64,000 nucleotides of DNA from Nepenthes gracilis. Taxonomy: Eukaryota > Streptophyta > Magnoliopsida > Caryophyllales > Nepenthaceae. The translations under genes were made by a program, and so were the position numbers. The DNA lies in assembly GCA_033239525.1 (NCBI GenBank), contig BSYO01000003.1, positions 5,016,001 through 5,080,000 of the forward strand, read 5' to 3'. Positions 25,125-36,613 of the stretch are shown here, in pieces; the first letter of the stretch is position 1, and the number at the start of each line of letters is the position of its first letter. The notes beneath the pieces are model-generated. The model did no database searches, was not told the origin of the DNA, and saw nothing but the letters and a program-made list of their open reading frames with translations.

Positions 25125-25604
25125 TGTTGCGTTCGTTCCTCTCTGCAACTGAGGACTCTGCTGTTTTGCACCAAAATCCACAAGCATAACACAAACGAGG
25201 GGAAGGGGAGTTCAGGCGAAAGGGATAGAGGGAAAACTAGAGGGAACAGGGAGAAAGGAGGAGAGGTAGAAGAGGAAGTGTAAGGGAGGATTTGAGAGAG
25301 AAAGAGAGAAATGATATTCTGATTACTTTCCAAATGGCTGGCATCCACTATAACCGCACAGCATTCGAGAACAGAACGAAACAACGCTAAATAGACAAAT
25401 GAGGGTGGGCACGTGCAACCGTATAAGTATGTGTATGAGTGTGTATACGTATGTGTATGAGTGTGTATATTTGTGTATATGCTATATAGTCAATCCATGG
25501 TTAAACGAAATCGTGGAAACGTCTTGATGGTTGAATGGATCGGAAACTTCTCCTCAATTTCGGCTGATGGGAGGTGGCGTTTATCAGCAATAAGGCCCGT
25601 AACA
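25125..25604 (-). repeat. Chromovirus 5' LTR
   Basis: This 480-bp LTR carries an internal GTGTATGAGTGTGTATA-type short tandem repeat near 25425-25470, one unit longer than in the other LTR. Confidence 0.9.
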
Positions 25605-27860
25605 CTATGCTACTTTGCAGGTGTGATGCGATGTGAGCAGCGTTTTAATTTTTTCATGCTTCATCTGTAAATCGCCATTAACAAATCCACCATAATGGGC
25701 ACGCCATTAACAATTTCCCCAACTTTCCATAAAAGATGAAGAAAATTAATTGAGCCAAGCCAAGTTCATATACCCTACTTCAAAGTATATACAGATTTCT
25801 AGGGTTTTCCTTTCGTTCGGAGAAACACTGAATTGATAAGGAATGCCAGCTCGTAAGTCCAAGCCGGAGAAGCTCGATGCGGCCGCGAAGCAGCTGCGGC
25901 GAGACCCCTACGAGGTACTTGGTGTCTCTTGCAACTCAACGGATCAGGAAATCAAAACGGCTTATAGAAAATTGGCGCTCAAGTATACTTTCGACTACTT
26001 TTCCCCACTAAAATTTTGATTTATTTTCAGTTTTGCGTGTAGTTCTGTCGCTTTGATTTTGTGTTTTTGCTGCTTTGTTTTGGGTTTGAGTCACGGAGAT
26101 GGCATGTGTGTCACTTCCTTACTTGATTTTCAGAATTCATTCGAAGGGATATATTCAGCGTTAGAAGTTTTGGTGATTGCAATGAGTTGGACTCTACTCG
26201 TTTAAGCTTTACTATTTGAAGCTTGACAGTCAGAGAATGAAATGCTTCTATCGATTGGCGGATTTTTTTCTTGTTGAAGAACTGTCTTTCGATCCAGCCA
26301 TTAAGTTTGGCATGCTGATCGTACAATCAGCGAAAAAATTGTGGCGTAGGACTCCGAACATTAGTATTTTATCCTGCGGGGCAAAAAGAGACGCTTTTTT
26401 TTTTTTTTGGCGATGTTTCCCATGCTTTAGGCGAATAGGGTTTTTGTCCTCCAAGCCACCCTTAAATCTACTACTTACGCAATTATTAGATAAACCGAAT
26501 GTTTTTAATCCCATTTGATGACCAGATCTCGGAAAGATATATAGAAGGCAGCTGAATGCTCTCATCTATGTACACCATTTGAATAATGAGACGATGTTAT
26601 GTAGAAAATAGGACTTCTCGAGTTTTTTTGTGAAATTTTTCTGTAGCTACTCTAGGAAAGCCTTGTAAAGCTCATTTGGATGATTATCAAGTCAATAGCA
26701 GATATAGAATGGCTGCCAGTCATTCAGGAACTTGCCATTGGAATAGGACTACCACCTTGCTATCATAATAGTTATGCTAAGTAGTGATATTATTATAAGA
26801 GGTGGTTATTGTTTGATCAAACTTTGACTGTTATTTTTTTCTTTTTATCTACAGTGGAGGCCATTAATAGTGTTCATTGATCATTATCTTCTCCTAAAGC
26901 CAACCTGTGTCTTGTTTTGTTACATTGACACGCACAACTTGTTGGTACTAGGATTTCTTTAAAGGTGGAATTTTAAAGAATTAGTTAGCTTAGGTGTTAT
27001 ATGTTTAGATGGTGAACTTTGGCAGAACGTGAAAGTTGTTTCATGAGTTCAAATCATGGAAGTATTATCGTTTCAAGGCAGGAATAAGGTTGCAAATATT
27101 TGACCTCTTAGAACCTACAATATCGGAGCTTAATGTACTGGGTTGTCAATTCTTTTAGGTGTTTATATTTTTATGTTCTATCAGATATGGGGTGAGCTAA
27201 TCATTTAACCGTATTTATATTGTCTGCTTCTGACATCATAATTTATGGTTGAAACTTTCGTTTGTTTCACGGTGGATTGCATTGTGATACATTTCATATG
27301 GGTTAAGATTTCTCATAAAGATGAGTTACCTCTAAAACTGTTATTGTAGTAAATTAACAGTTCCTCCAACTAAGTAGCATCCTAAGTAATTGTAACTTAT
27401 TTCTGTAATGGTAAAGATGATAATGATGGTTAATGATTTAAAAACAATTGTCATTGATGTTATTAAGTATTGGTTTGTGCTATAATTGTATCATATTCAG
27501 GTATCATCTTGACAAGAATGCAAATGATTCTAAGGCAGCTAATTTGTTTAAGGAAGTAACATTCTCCTACAGCACATTGTCTGATCCTGGGAAAAGGTGC
27601 CAATATGACACAGCTGGTTTTGAGGTGCGCAAATACCAGTGCTCCACAGTTGATATTAAGGCTGAGCAATGTCCTTTCACTGTGTCTAATTATTGCCTGG
27701 ACAGTTTGAAAGGGTTTTCCAGTTATATTCATATGTTTGGCTGCTTCATATTTCCCCTTCTATTTTTCCATCTTACGAGGGGAGCCATATGCTGCTCACA
27801 TTATATCTGAAGGGGAGCTGTTTGGCTCCCCTCCCTTCCTATTTTTCTTAATAAATTTAA

Positions 27861-27887
27861 TTAATGGGATTCAAGAGAATCCCATTA
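27861..27887. other. Perfect 11-bp stem, 4-nt loop hairpin in ARL1 intron 2
   Basis: TAATGGGATTC and GAATCCCATTA flank AAGA. A second, weaker inverted pair (GGGGAGC with GCTCCCC) lies just upstream at about 27779-27832. It may be a MITE remnant. No TSD was seen. Confidence 0.6.
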
Positions 27888-28584
27888 TATGAATATGGAG
27901 GCAGCCATCTCTCTATTGATGGGGCAATTAATGGGATAATAATGAGGCATTAAGTTTTCTTTCATCTCTTGTATAGCTAACATCTAACTAATAAAATTTC
28001 TTAAATGATAATGACTGTGATCTTTTGTCACTTGCCTTAAGATTGGTTTAGGGCTAAATATGCTGACGTCGTGCTTTGCTTAAGCTGTTGAATCAGAAAG
28101 ACAAGAGCTGGAGCTAGATCTTTCAAGTTTGGGAGCTGTGAATACTATGTTTGCAGCAATATTTAGGTAAACTCATCGGGTTTATTTTATTTTTATTTTT
28201 ATTTTATGTGTTTTCATCCTATACTTCTGTTTACTTGTAGTTGTTATACTGAGAAACTCATGAGCGCTATCCACGGAATTATGACTTTTGGTCCTGTTCC
28301 GTTTTTCCTCATCAAAGTAAACTTGGTGTTCCTATCAAGACCACCGTATCAGCAACTGTGTTGGAGGAGGCATTGAATGGCATGGTACAAATTTGTCCAC
28401 TTCCATTGGGTCAACCTTTGTCTGGAAAGGTGAATTTTACTTATTTCTTGTTTGTCATTTTTACTGTTTTCTTGCTAAATGCAGAATTTAATAAAAATGA
28501 TAGAGCGGAGCAGAAAATAGCAAATAAAACAAGACAACAGTGGGGAGATGAAATCAGCAAACAAAACAGAACAAAGTAGATAAT

Positions 28585-28939
28585 TGATACGATCTCCATG
28601 GTGGCGCCGGCGTCGATGACAGGAAATCCAACGGAAGGGGAGATCAGCGGAGGCAACGGCGTGCTGAACAGGAGAATTAGGGTGAGGGATCAAGGAAGAG
28701 GGCCACAGACGCGAGAGAGAGAGAGAAGAACAGACAAGAGAGAGAATCGGAAGAAAGATAGAGCGAGAGAGAGAAGAGACGAAACTGATTTTTTTTTCCT
28801 TTCCATTCATTCGTGCGTATCATTACATATAACGGGGTAATGGGGAACGGTAACAGAAAAGAACGGAGAACGGGGTAACGGGGAACGATAAGCAATTAAC
28901 AGCAAAACGGAAAACGGAAAACGGGAAACGGGCGTAACA
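28585..28939 (-). repeat. Capture-element LTR 1 (3' LTR)
   Basis: 355 bp. It contains a GA-rich block and a cluster of AACGGGG-type short repeats near its minus-strand start (28832-28935). A TATATG motif lies near 28830 on the plus strand. Confidence 0.88.
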
Positions 28940-28990
28940 TTGCTCCGTGCATCAAAAGAACCTTGTCCTCAAGGTTAGATACAAAAATAA
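28940..28990 (-). other. Remnant of chromovirus pol 3' end, internal copy 1
   Basis: The minus strand encodes SNLEDKVLLMHGA and then meets TGTTACGCCC of the LTR. The intact chromovirus at 20523-20570 has NIEDKVVFDGAGN in the same place before TGTTACGGGC. This suggests common descent of the 3' ends. Confidence 0.65.
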
Positions 28991-29069
28991 AATTCTAAAG
29001 CTCCACGATCCAGCGCAACGCAATATTTCCCCGGGTCCCATTGTCGTCTGCATTTGTCGTAGCTCCCTC

Positions 29070-29165
29070 TGATTTCTCGGTATATGACTCGGCCATCTGA
29101 TGAGTGTAAGAAAACAAAGCCTCGGGAAGCTCCCATGGCAATTTTAAGCCTTAAATTCCGTGGTA
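29070..29165 (-). pseudogene. Captured protein-kinase fragment (RLCK type), copy 1
   Basis: NLRLKIAMGASRGFVFLHSS followed by VIYREI matches the RLCK-VII block in which LRLKIA-GA-GL-FLH precedes the catalytic loop VIYRDFK. The usual VIYRD has E for D, and homology stops before the catalytic Asn. The fragment is about 32 residues and continues in frame from the membrane-protein part. It cannot be an active kinase. Confidence 0.7.
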
Positions 29166-30510
29166 GTAGCTGAGCAACAGAGACGATGACCAGCCCAATA
29201 TAGATCCAACGGGTATAATCGCGTAATCTCGGACAGTAGGTCTTACCGATGACACTGAAGGTACTCCGGACAAAGTTGCAGCCGACAAGGTTGATCATGA
29301 GCGGAGTATAATGGTATAGGCCGTAGCTGATATTAACGGCCGAGATCATCTGGTTGTAGATCGACGGTGTGAGTCTGCCGGTTGTGGTACAAATATTAGA
29401 GGCAGAAACCTGGCAGACAAAGTTCTTCCAAGCCTCAGATGCATTATTGAAGTCCACTTCACCGGATGCACGTTTGCGATTTGAGAGATCTGCGTAAAAG
29501 GGGTTGCAGAGGACGTGCACTAACGGACCCGACTGATTGTAATATACCGGAAGAGAACTGAGAGGGTAATTGACATTCGAGACGTTGACGATCACGGTGT
29601 CAATCAAACTGATGATTTCTTGAGTAACATCTTTCGATCTTAACAGGATTTCTTGAGCTGTTGCGTTGTCGACGCATGGAAGTATGTCGTCCAAAGCAGT
29701 ATGTGCCGGGTTCTGAACCCACTCTTCCATGGCAACACAGGTGTCTCCGACCACATTGTGAAGAAGAAGAAAAACACCACATAAAATGAATGTTCCGCAA
29801 CTAGAAGCCAACCGAGGATCACCAAAAAGTACACAAGACATTGCACTCCGAAAACAGAAAGCAAAAATCCGATAAATGCAAGGGAAAGCATTACGGCAGC
29901 CACAACAACGCGAGCAGTTCTCACAATGTTGAGGGCTCTCTGTATTTTCTTTGAATTATCATGGGTTTTGACAGCAAGAGTATTTGCAGAAGTATTTATT
30001 TTCAACTGAATATCATTGATTTTAGTTTTGGCATCTGCAGGCAGAGAAAACTGATCCACACCGATGTTTTTAGCTGCTGCAAGATATCCTGACACGCTGT
30101 TAAGTTTGTTGACGGTCTCATCTGCCTGACTCACAACATAATCAAGCGTATTTGTTGTACTGGTATGAAACTTCCCCTGACCCGTATACAGGACAATGCA
30201 TCCAATGATTGCGGCAATGGTAAATAGCATGAGGAAAATGAGAGAGAGCGCGTAGCAGGTTCGAGAATAACCATAGGGCTCCCTTCTACAGCAGCAGAAA
30301 CATAGGTAGATGAAGCACAAAGTCTGCCCGAAAATCACAAACCAAGCTGCCGCAACGACGAAAAATGGGGCAGCTGTGAATCCGACAGAAACCCAGTAAT
30401 GGTCATTGCTGATATTCCAACCACCTCTGTAGTGTTTAACCCCATCAGTTGGGTCTCTCCTGTTGGTTCTGTCTTCAGCCAAAATCAAAGACGAGTTATC
30501 TACGATTTCA
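29166..30510 (-). pseudogene. Captured multi-pass membrane protein cDNA (At2g12400-like), copy 1
   Basis: The protein matches a plant plasma-membrane family with no clear molecular function. It starts near SLILAEDRTNRRDPTDG, then GGWNISNDHYWVSV. Four hydrophobic segments follow: AAPFFVVAAAWFVIFG, LIFLMLFTIAAIIGCIVLY, VVVAAVMLSLAFIGFLL and YFLVILGWLLVAG. Next comes an extracellular-type loop with DTCVAMEEWVQNP, Cys residues and Asn glycosylation sites. It stops inside the last helix (YIGLVIVSVA), where the kinase piece begins. No introns are visible, as expected for capture from mRNA. A one-base deletion near 29797 breaks the frame, and another lies near 30611. Copy 2 is not broken at these sites. 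Confidence 0.75.
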
Positions 30511-31900
30511 GCAACCGCCTCCTCCTCACAAATCGGCGATAAAACACCGCTACAATCGTCGCCATTAATAACTTTCATTCTTTTAGCAGCAGGCGCTGGA
30601 ATTTGGGTCAAAAGGAGTCGTCTCCACTGTTGATATCAGCATTAGGATTAAACCCCAGTACTACATCTCTCTGGGCAATTGCTGGATTTTCAGTCCTATT
30701 TATACTGCATTGTTGCACTCCTCCCTGATCAGGAAACTGCTTAATTAGGGGCTGATGTCCAGGCCCTTGCATCTCAAGAATTGGCAATGAATCAAGGATC
30801 AGTTCTGGACCTGAAATCAGCACATGCCCATCTCGCGGTTTCTGACCAGACTCAGCATCCTCACCAAGAGGCTGACAGTGTTTGACCTCACCATCGAATG
30901 GTTGCAGAGCCTCAGAAACCCCTTTAAAGTCTTGAGGTTGGGTCTTAGCTTCAAGAAGGTGTGCTGCATGGTAGTCCCAATCGGGTGGCGGCAATTCTCG
31001 GGCCTGGAGTTTAACTCTCAGATGTTTAACATCATGCTGGAGCTGTTCTATTCCTTAGGCCAAACATCAATTGCCTGAGATTTGGGATCCAAGAAAACAG
31101 TTCCATGTTTCGCCTCACCCCATCAGTTCCTTCAAAGATCATCATTATCTAACGAAGAAGTCCGAGGTACCCCCGGCAAGGCTAACATTGCTTGTCCCCT
31201 TCTCCACCAGCTGCGCAAGGACCACAGCCTCCCGAAGACATCCCGGGCTGGACCGGTGGCCTAGGGAATTAGCAATTTCCCTCACACGTTCGGGCTTACA
31301 CAATTTGGAACAGCAACTAGGCTTTTAGCCTCAACAAAAACACTTCCGTCTGTTGTAAGGAGATGCCTCTTAATTTGGTCGAGAATTGGATGCTTAAATT
31401 TCCATTCAAAATCGAATATTTTTGGCGATCAACTCCTGAGATGGTGGCCACTGGAAGATGGTGGTATATTGCTCTTCAAATCTCTCTCTCCTACTAATCG
31501 CACCGATACAACCCTCTAAGATTGCTTGTCCCTCCTCGGTTGGAAGATTTTGCATCAGAAACATGATTATGATGCATACGTGAACGGCATCATCTCTAAC
31601 ACAAAGGCATCTCGGCGAACGGCACAAATAAACAAAACAAAGCAATGCGGCAAGACAGAAGAATCTCGGCGTTAGCCGGTGAAATTTCGATTTTGCACAT
31701 GCGTGTGAAAATAACAAGGAATTTATGGAAGGAGATATGAACGCCGACCGCCATTGCCAATTCTTTCCACACGAGCGTGTCTGCTTCCATAAGAGTCCAA
31801 AGACGCTCTTCTCAGCGTGGAAGAACAGAGGAAATCACTTGACAGAGGTGCTTGAGCAGAATCGATTCTTTCACTGCTGTTGCTCATCATCTCCACCAAG
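30511..31900 (-). pseudogene. Unidentified captured or gag-derived block, copy 1
   Basis: This block lies between the gag-like start and the membrane-protein part. A readable piece at 30608-30994 contains PPPDWDYHAAHLLEAKTQPQ and is rich in Pro, Gln, Asp and Glu. Further upstream, fragments such as AILEGCIGAISRRERF are broken by many indels relative to copy 2. I do not recognise the source. It could be a third captured gene or diverged gag. Confidence 0.45.
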
Positions 31901-32569
31901 GCTACCAAGGCCCGACAATTTCTCGCCCAAATCAGCACTACCATAGTCCTTCGCAGTACAAGTGACAATTTTGTTCGAGGTGGAAGGCCAAGAATATGAT
32001 AAGACAGGATGGAAACAAAGCAGATTTTGGAATTGCTTGTGACACATGTGGATCTGGTTTCTCGATTCGAGTCGAGCTCTGGCAAATGCCTGAGGGAGGC
32101 TCGAAGCCCTTGATTTACAGGGGAACCACAACCACTGGTGAGTTTGAAATTAATGAGGGATTAACGAAGGGGAAAACGAAGACGGTGATGAAGTCGAATA
32201 CGACCGGGAAGTAGGACGATTATGTGGGGCACCGGTGGTACGAGAACACACCGTGGGCGCACTTCCGGTTGGTAAGGGTGACGATACGATTGATTGGGGT
32301 GGCCGGGTAGAGCGGGTGGAGGAGAAGTAGAAGAAATTACAGAGGTGAAGAGGTCACCGACCGTTCGTGGTCGCGCTCGAGTCGGAGGGAGGACTGGTTG
32401 GTGTCGGTGCGTGGCGAGCATATTTGTCACTGCTGAAGCCAAGGGCACGGTGGACAGTTGGGTGCCCAATCGGTCGACAGCGCTTCGGAGATCCTTCAGC
32501 GCACTGGCCCATTCGGCCATAGCCTCTTCGCGCGCAGCGAAAGCTCGTCCGTCGTTCGCCTCCGCCTTT
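31901..32569 (-). pseudogene. Gag-like N-terminal region, copy 1
   Basis: After the primer-binding region the minus strand encodes FGALVERKAE, then AEWASALKDLRSAVDRLGTQ. This is a charged, coil-prone start like the chromovirus gag start at about 25010-25110 (TTRYRSLEESIASLTQELA). A Pro/Ser-rich stretch follows. There is no zinc knuckle. Confidence 0.5.
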
Positions 32570-32589
32570 CTCTCAACGAGAGCACCAAA
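32570..32589 (-). other. Primer-binding region, internal copy 1
   Basis: The minus strand reads TTTGGTGCTCTCGTTGAGAG directly after the LTR end ATCGTATCA. TGG is the expected complement of a tRNA CCA end. The same sequence occurs at 36594-36613. Confidence 0.6.
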
Positions 32590-32940
32590 TGATACGATCT
32601 CCATGGTGGCGCCGGCGTCGATGACAGGAAATCCAACGGAAGGGGAGATCAGCGGAGGCAACGGCGTGCTGAACAGGAGAATTAGGGTGAGGGATCAAGG
32701 AAGAGGGCCACAGACGCGAGAGAGAGAGAGAAGAACAGACAAGAGAGAGAATCGGAAGAAAGATAGAGCGAGAGAGAGAAGAGACGAAACTGATTTTTCC
32801 TTCCCATTCATTCGTGCGTATCATTACATATAACGGGGTAATGGGGAACGGTAACAGAAAAGAACGGAGAACGGGGTAACGGGGAACGATAAGCAATTAA
32901 CAGCAAAACGGGAAACGGAAAACGGGAAACGGGCGTAACA
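32590..32940 (-). repeat. Capture-element LTR 2 (middle LTR)
   Basis: 351 bp. It serves as the 3' LTR of the right unit and the 5' LTR of the left unit. It matches LTR 1 almost base for base, with small indels. Confidence 0.88.
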
Positions 32941-33069
32941 TTGCTCCGTGCATCAAAAGAACCTTGTCCTCAAGGTTAGATACAAAAATAAAAATTCTAA
33001 AGCTCCACGATCCAGCGCAACGCAATATTTCCCCGGGTCCCATTGTCGTCTGCATTTGTCGTAGCTCCC

Positions 33070-34510
33070 TCTGATTTCTCGGTATATGACTCGGCCATCT
33101 GATGAGTGTAAGAAAACAAAGCCTCGGGAAGCTCCCATGGCAATTTTAAGCCTTAAATTCCGTGGTAGTAGCTGAGCAGCAGAGACGATGACCAGCCCAA
33201 TATAGATCCAACGGGTATAATCGCGTAATCTCGGACAGTAGGTCTTACCGATGACACTGAAGGTACTCCGGACAAAGTTGCAGCCGACAAGGTTGATCAT
33301 GAGCGGAGTATAATGGTATAGGCCGTAGCTGATATTAACGGCCGAGATCATCTGGTTGTAGATCGACGGTGTGAGTCTGCCGGTTGTGGTACAAATATTA
33401 GAGGCAGAAACCTGGCAGACAAAGTTCTTCCAAGCCTCAGATGCATTATTGAAGTCCACTTCACCGGATGCACGCTTGCGATTTGAGAGATCTGCGTAAA
33501 AGGGGTTGCAGAGGACGTGCACTAACGGACCCGACTGATTGTAATATACCGAAGAGAACTGAGAGGGTAATTGACATTCGAGACGTTGACGATCACGGTG
33601 TCAATCAAACTGATGATTTCTTGAGTAACATCTTTCGATCTTAACAGGATTTCTTGAGCTGTTGCGTTGTCGACGCATGGAAGTATGTCGTCCAAAGCAG
33701 TATGTGCCGTGGGTTCTGAACCCACTCTTCCATGGCAACACAGGTGTCTCCGACCACATTGTGAAGAAGAAGAAAAACACCACATAAAATGAATGTTCCG
33801 GCAACTAGAAGCCAACCGAGGATCACCAAAAAGTACACAAGACATTGCACTCCGAAAACAGAAAGCAAAAATCCGATAAATGCAAGGGAAAGCATTACGG
33901 CAGCCACAACAACGCGAGCAGTTCTCACAATGTTGAGGGCTCTCTGTATTTTCTTTGAATTATCATGGGTTTTGACAGCAAGAGTATTTGCAGAAGTATT
34001 TATTTTCAACTGAATATCATTGATTTTAGTTTTGGCATCTGCAGGCAGAGAAAACTGATCCACACCGATGTTTTTAGCTGCTGCAAGATATCCTGACACG
34101 CTGTTAAGCTTGTTGACGGTCTCATCTGCCTGACTCACAACATAATCAAGTGTATTTGTTGTACTGGTATGAAACTTCCCCTGACCCGTATACAGGACAA
34201 TGCATCCAATGATTGCAGCAATGGTAAATAGCATGAGGAAAATGAGAGAGAGCGCGTAGCAGGTTCGAGAATAACCATAGGGCTCCCTTCTACAGCAGCA
34301 GAAACATAGGTAGATGAAGCACAAAGTCTGCCCGAAAATCACAAACCAAGCTGCCGCAACGACGAAAAATGGGGCAGCTGTGAATCCGACAGAAACCCAG
34401 TAATGGTCATTGCTGATATTCCAACCACCTCTGTAGTGTTTAACCCCATCAGTTGGGTCTCTCCTGTTGGTTCTGTCTTCAGCCAAAATCAAAGACGAGT
34501 TATCTACGAT
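33070..34510 (-). pseudogene. Captured membrane protein-kinase fusion, copy 2
   Basis: This is the same structure as 29070-30510: the membrane-protein family part at about 33166-34510, then the kinase fragment at about 33070-33165, joined at VIVSAAQLLPRNLRLKIAMG. An open frame of 549 codons (33641-35290) runs through the unidentified block and most of the membrane part. It breaks at a two-base insertion near 33705, and a one-base deletion near 33550 follows. These breaks differ from those of copy 1, so the two copies share an ancestor with one continuous frame and decayed separately. Confidence 0.75.
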
Positions 34511-35860
34511 TTCAGCAACCGCCTCCTCCCTCGTCGACGATAAAACACCGCTACAATCGTCGCCATTAATAACTTTCATTCTTTTAGCAGCAGGCGCTGG
34601 AATTTGGGTCAAAAGGGAGTCGTCTCCACTGTTGATATCAGCATTAGGATTAAACCCCAGTACTACATCTCTCTGGGCAATTGCTGGATTTTCAGTCCTA
34701 TTTATACTGCATTGTTGCACTCCTCCCTGATCAGGAAACTGCTTAATTAGGGGCTGATGTCCAGGCCCTTGCATCTCAAGAATTGGCAATGAATCAAGGA
34801 TCAGTTCTGGACCTGAAATCAGCACATGCCCATCTCGCGGTTTCTGACCAGACTCAGCATCCTCACCAAGAGGCTGACAGTGTTTGACCTCACCATCGAA
34901 TGGTTGCAGAGCCTCAGAAACCCCTTTAAAGTCTTGAGGTTGGGTCTTAGCTTCAAGAAGGTGTGCTGCATGGTAGTCCCAATCGGGTGGCGGCAATTCT
35001 CGGGCCTGGAGTTTAACTCTCAGATGTTTAACATCATGCTGGAGCTGTTGCAGTTCCTTAGGCCAAACATCAATTGCCTGAGATTTGGGATCCAAGAAAA
35101 CAGTTCCATGTTTCGCCTCACCCCCATCAGTTCCTTCAGTATCATCATTATCTAACGAAGAAGTCTGAGGTACCCTGGCAAGGCTAACATTGCTTGTCCC
35201 CTTTCTCCACCAGGGCCATGCGCAGACCACAGCCTCCCGGAAGACATCCTGGTTGGACCGGTGGCCTAGGGAATTAGCAATTTCCCTCACACGTTACGGG
35301 CTTACACAATTTGGGAACAGCAACTAGGCTTTTAGCCTCAACAAAAACACTTCCGTCTCGTTGTAAGGAGATGCTCTCTAATTTGGTCGAGAATTGGATG
35401 CTTAAATTTCCATTCAAAATCGTGAATATTTTTGGCGATCAACTCCCGAGATGGTGGCCACTGGAAGATGGTGGTATATTGCTCTTCAAATCTCTCTCCC
35501 TACTAACTCGCACCGATACAACCCTCTCGGGTACTTGCTTGCTCCCCGGCCGTTGGAAGATTTTTGCGGCCGTTGCGATTATGATGCATAAATAACGGCA
35601 TCATCTCGTAAACACAAAGGCATCTCGGCAGAACGGCAATAGCTCAACAAAACAAGCAATGCGGCAAGATAAGAATCTCAAATAGCTAGCCGCTGAAATT
35701 TCGATTTTGCACATGCGTGTGAAAATAACAAGGAATTTATGGGAAGGAGATATGAACGCCGAATCGCCATTGCCAATTCTTTCCACACGAGCGTGGGTTC
35801 GTTCCATAAGAGTCCAAAGACGCTCTTCTCAAGCGTGGAAGAACAGAGGAGAAATCACTG
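34511..35860 (-). pseudogene. Unidentified block, copy 2, open for about 260 codons
   Basis: From an ATG at 35290 the frame stays open into the membrane-protein part. It contains DVFREAVVCAWPWWRKG, HGTVFLDPKSQ, PKELQQLQHDVKHLRVKLQ and KRMKVINGDD. The region is hydrophilic and partly coil-prone, with no signal peptide. I do not recognise the family. The fusion to the membrane protein is in frame. Confidence 0.5.
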
Positions 35861-36593
35861 GACGAGGTGCTTGAGCAGAATCGATTCTTTCAGCTGTTGC
35901 GCCTCATCATCTCCACCAAGGCTACCAAGGCCCGACAATTTCTCAGCCAAATCAGCACTACCATAGTCCTTCGCAGGTACAAGTGACAGAATTTGTTCTG
36001 AGGTGGAAGGCCGAAGAATATGATAAGACAGGATGGAAACAGAAGCAGATTTTGGAATTGCTTGTGACACATGTGGATCTGGTTTCTCGATTCGAGTCAG
36101 AGTCGGCAAATGCTCAGTGAGGGAGGCTCGAAGCCCTTCAGTTGTGGGAACCACAACTGCTGGTGAGTTTGAAATTAATGAGGGATTAACGAAGGGGGAA
36201 AACGAAGACGGTGATGAAGTCGAATACGACTGGGAAGTAGGGACGATTATGTGGGGCACTGGTGGTACAGAACACACCGTGGGCGCAATTTCCGGTTGGT
36301 AAGGGTGACGATACGATTCGATTGGGGTGACTGGTAGAGCGGGTGGAGGAGAAGTAGAAGAAATTACAGGAGGTGAAGAGGTCACTGACCGTTCAGTGTC
36401 GCGCTCGAGTCGGAGGAGTGACTGGTTGGTGTCGGTGCGTGGCGAGCATATTTGTCTTTGCTGGGCCGAAGCCATGGTGGATGGGTTGGGTGCCCAATCG
36501 GGTCGCAAGGGCGGAGATCCTTCAATGGCACCGCCCATTCGGCCATAGCCTCTTCGCGCGCAGCGAAGCTCGTCTGTCGTTCGCTCCGCCTTT
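35861..36593 (-). pseudogene. Gag-like N-terminal region, copy 2
   Basis: The content matches 31901-32569, with FGALVERKAE and a Pro/Ser-rich run such as SSTSPPPALP. Several indels separate the copies here, more than in the membrane-protein part. Confidence 0.5.
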
Positions 36594-36613
36594 CTCTCAA
36601 CGAGAGCACCAAA

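Larger units (their letters stand above)
20061..25604 (-). mobile_element. Ty3/gypsy chromovirus, nearly full length, inactive
   Basis: The LTRs at 20061-20522 and 25125-25604 both run TGTTGCG to CCCGTAACA on the plus strand. The element is transcribed on the minus strand, so the right LTR is the 5' one. Flanks are CTATA and CTATG, a TSD with one mismatch. The LTRs are highly similar except for an extra ~22-bp GTATGTGTATGAGTGTGTAT unit in the right one, so the insertion is fairly young. The internal region has gag, protease, RT, RNase H, integrase and a C-terminal chromodomain-like block, broken by several frameshifts. It sits 238 bp upstream of the ARL1-like start codon, head to head with it. 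Confidence 0.92.

Noticed and set aside
32294..32833. 179-codon plus-strand open frame
   Set aside because: It is the antisense of the gag-like region and LTR of the capture element.
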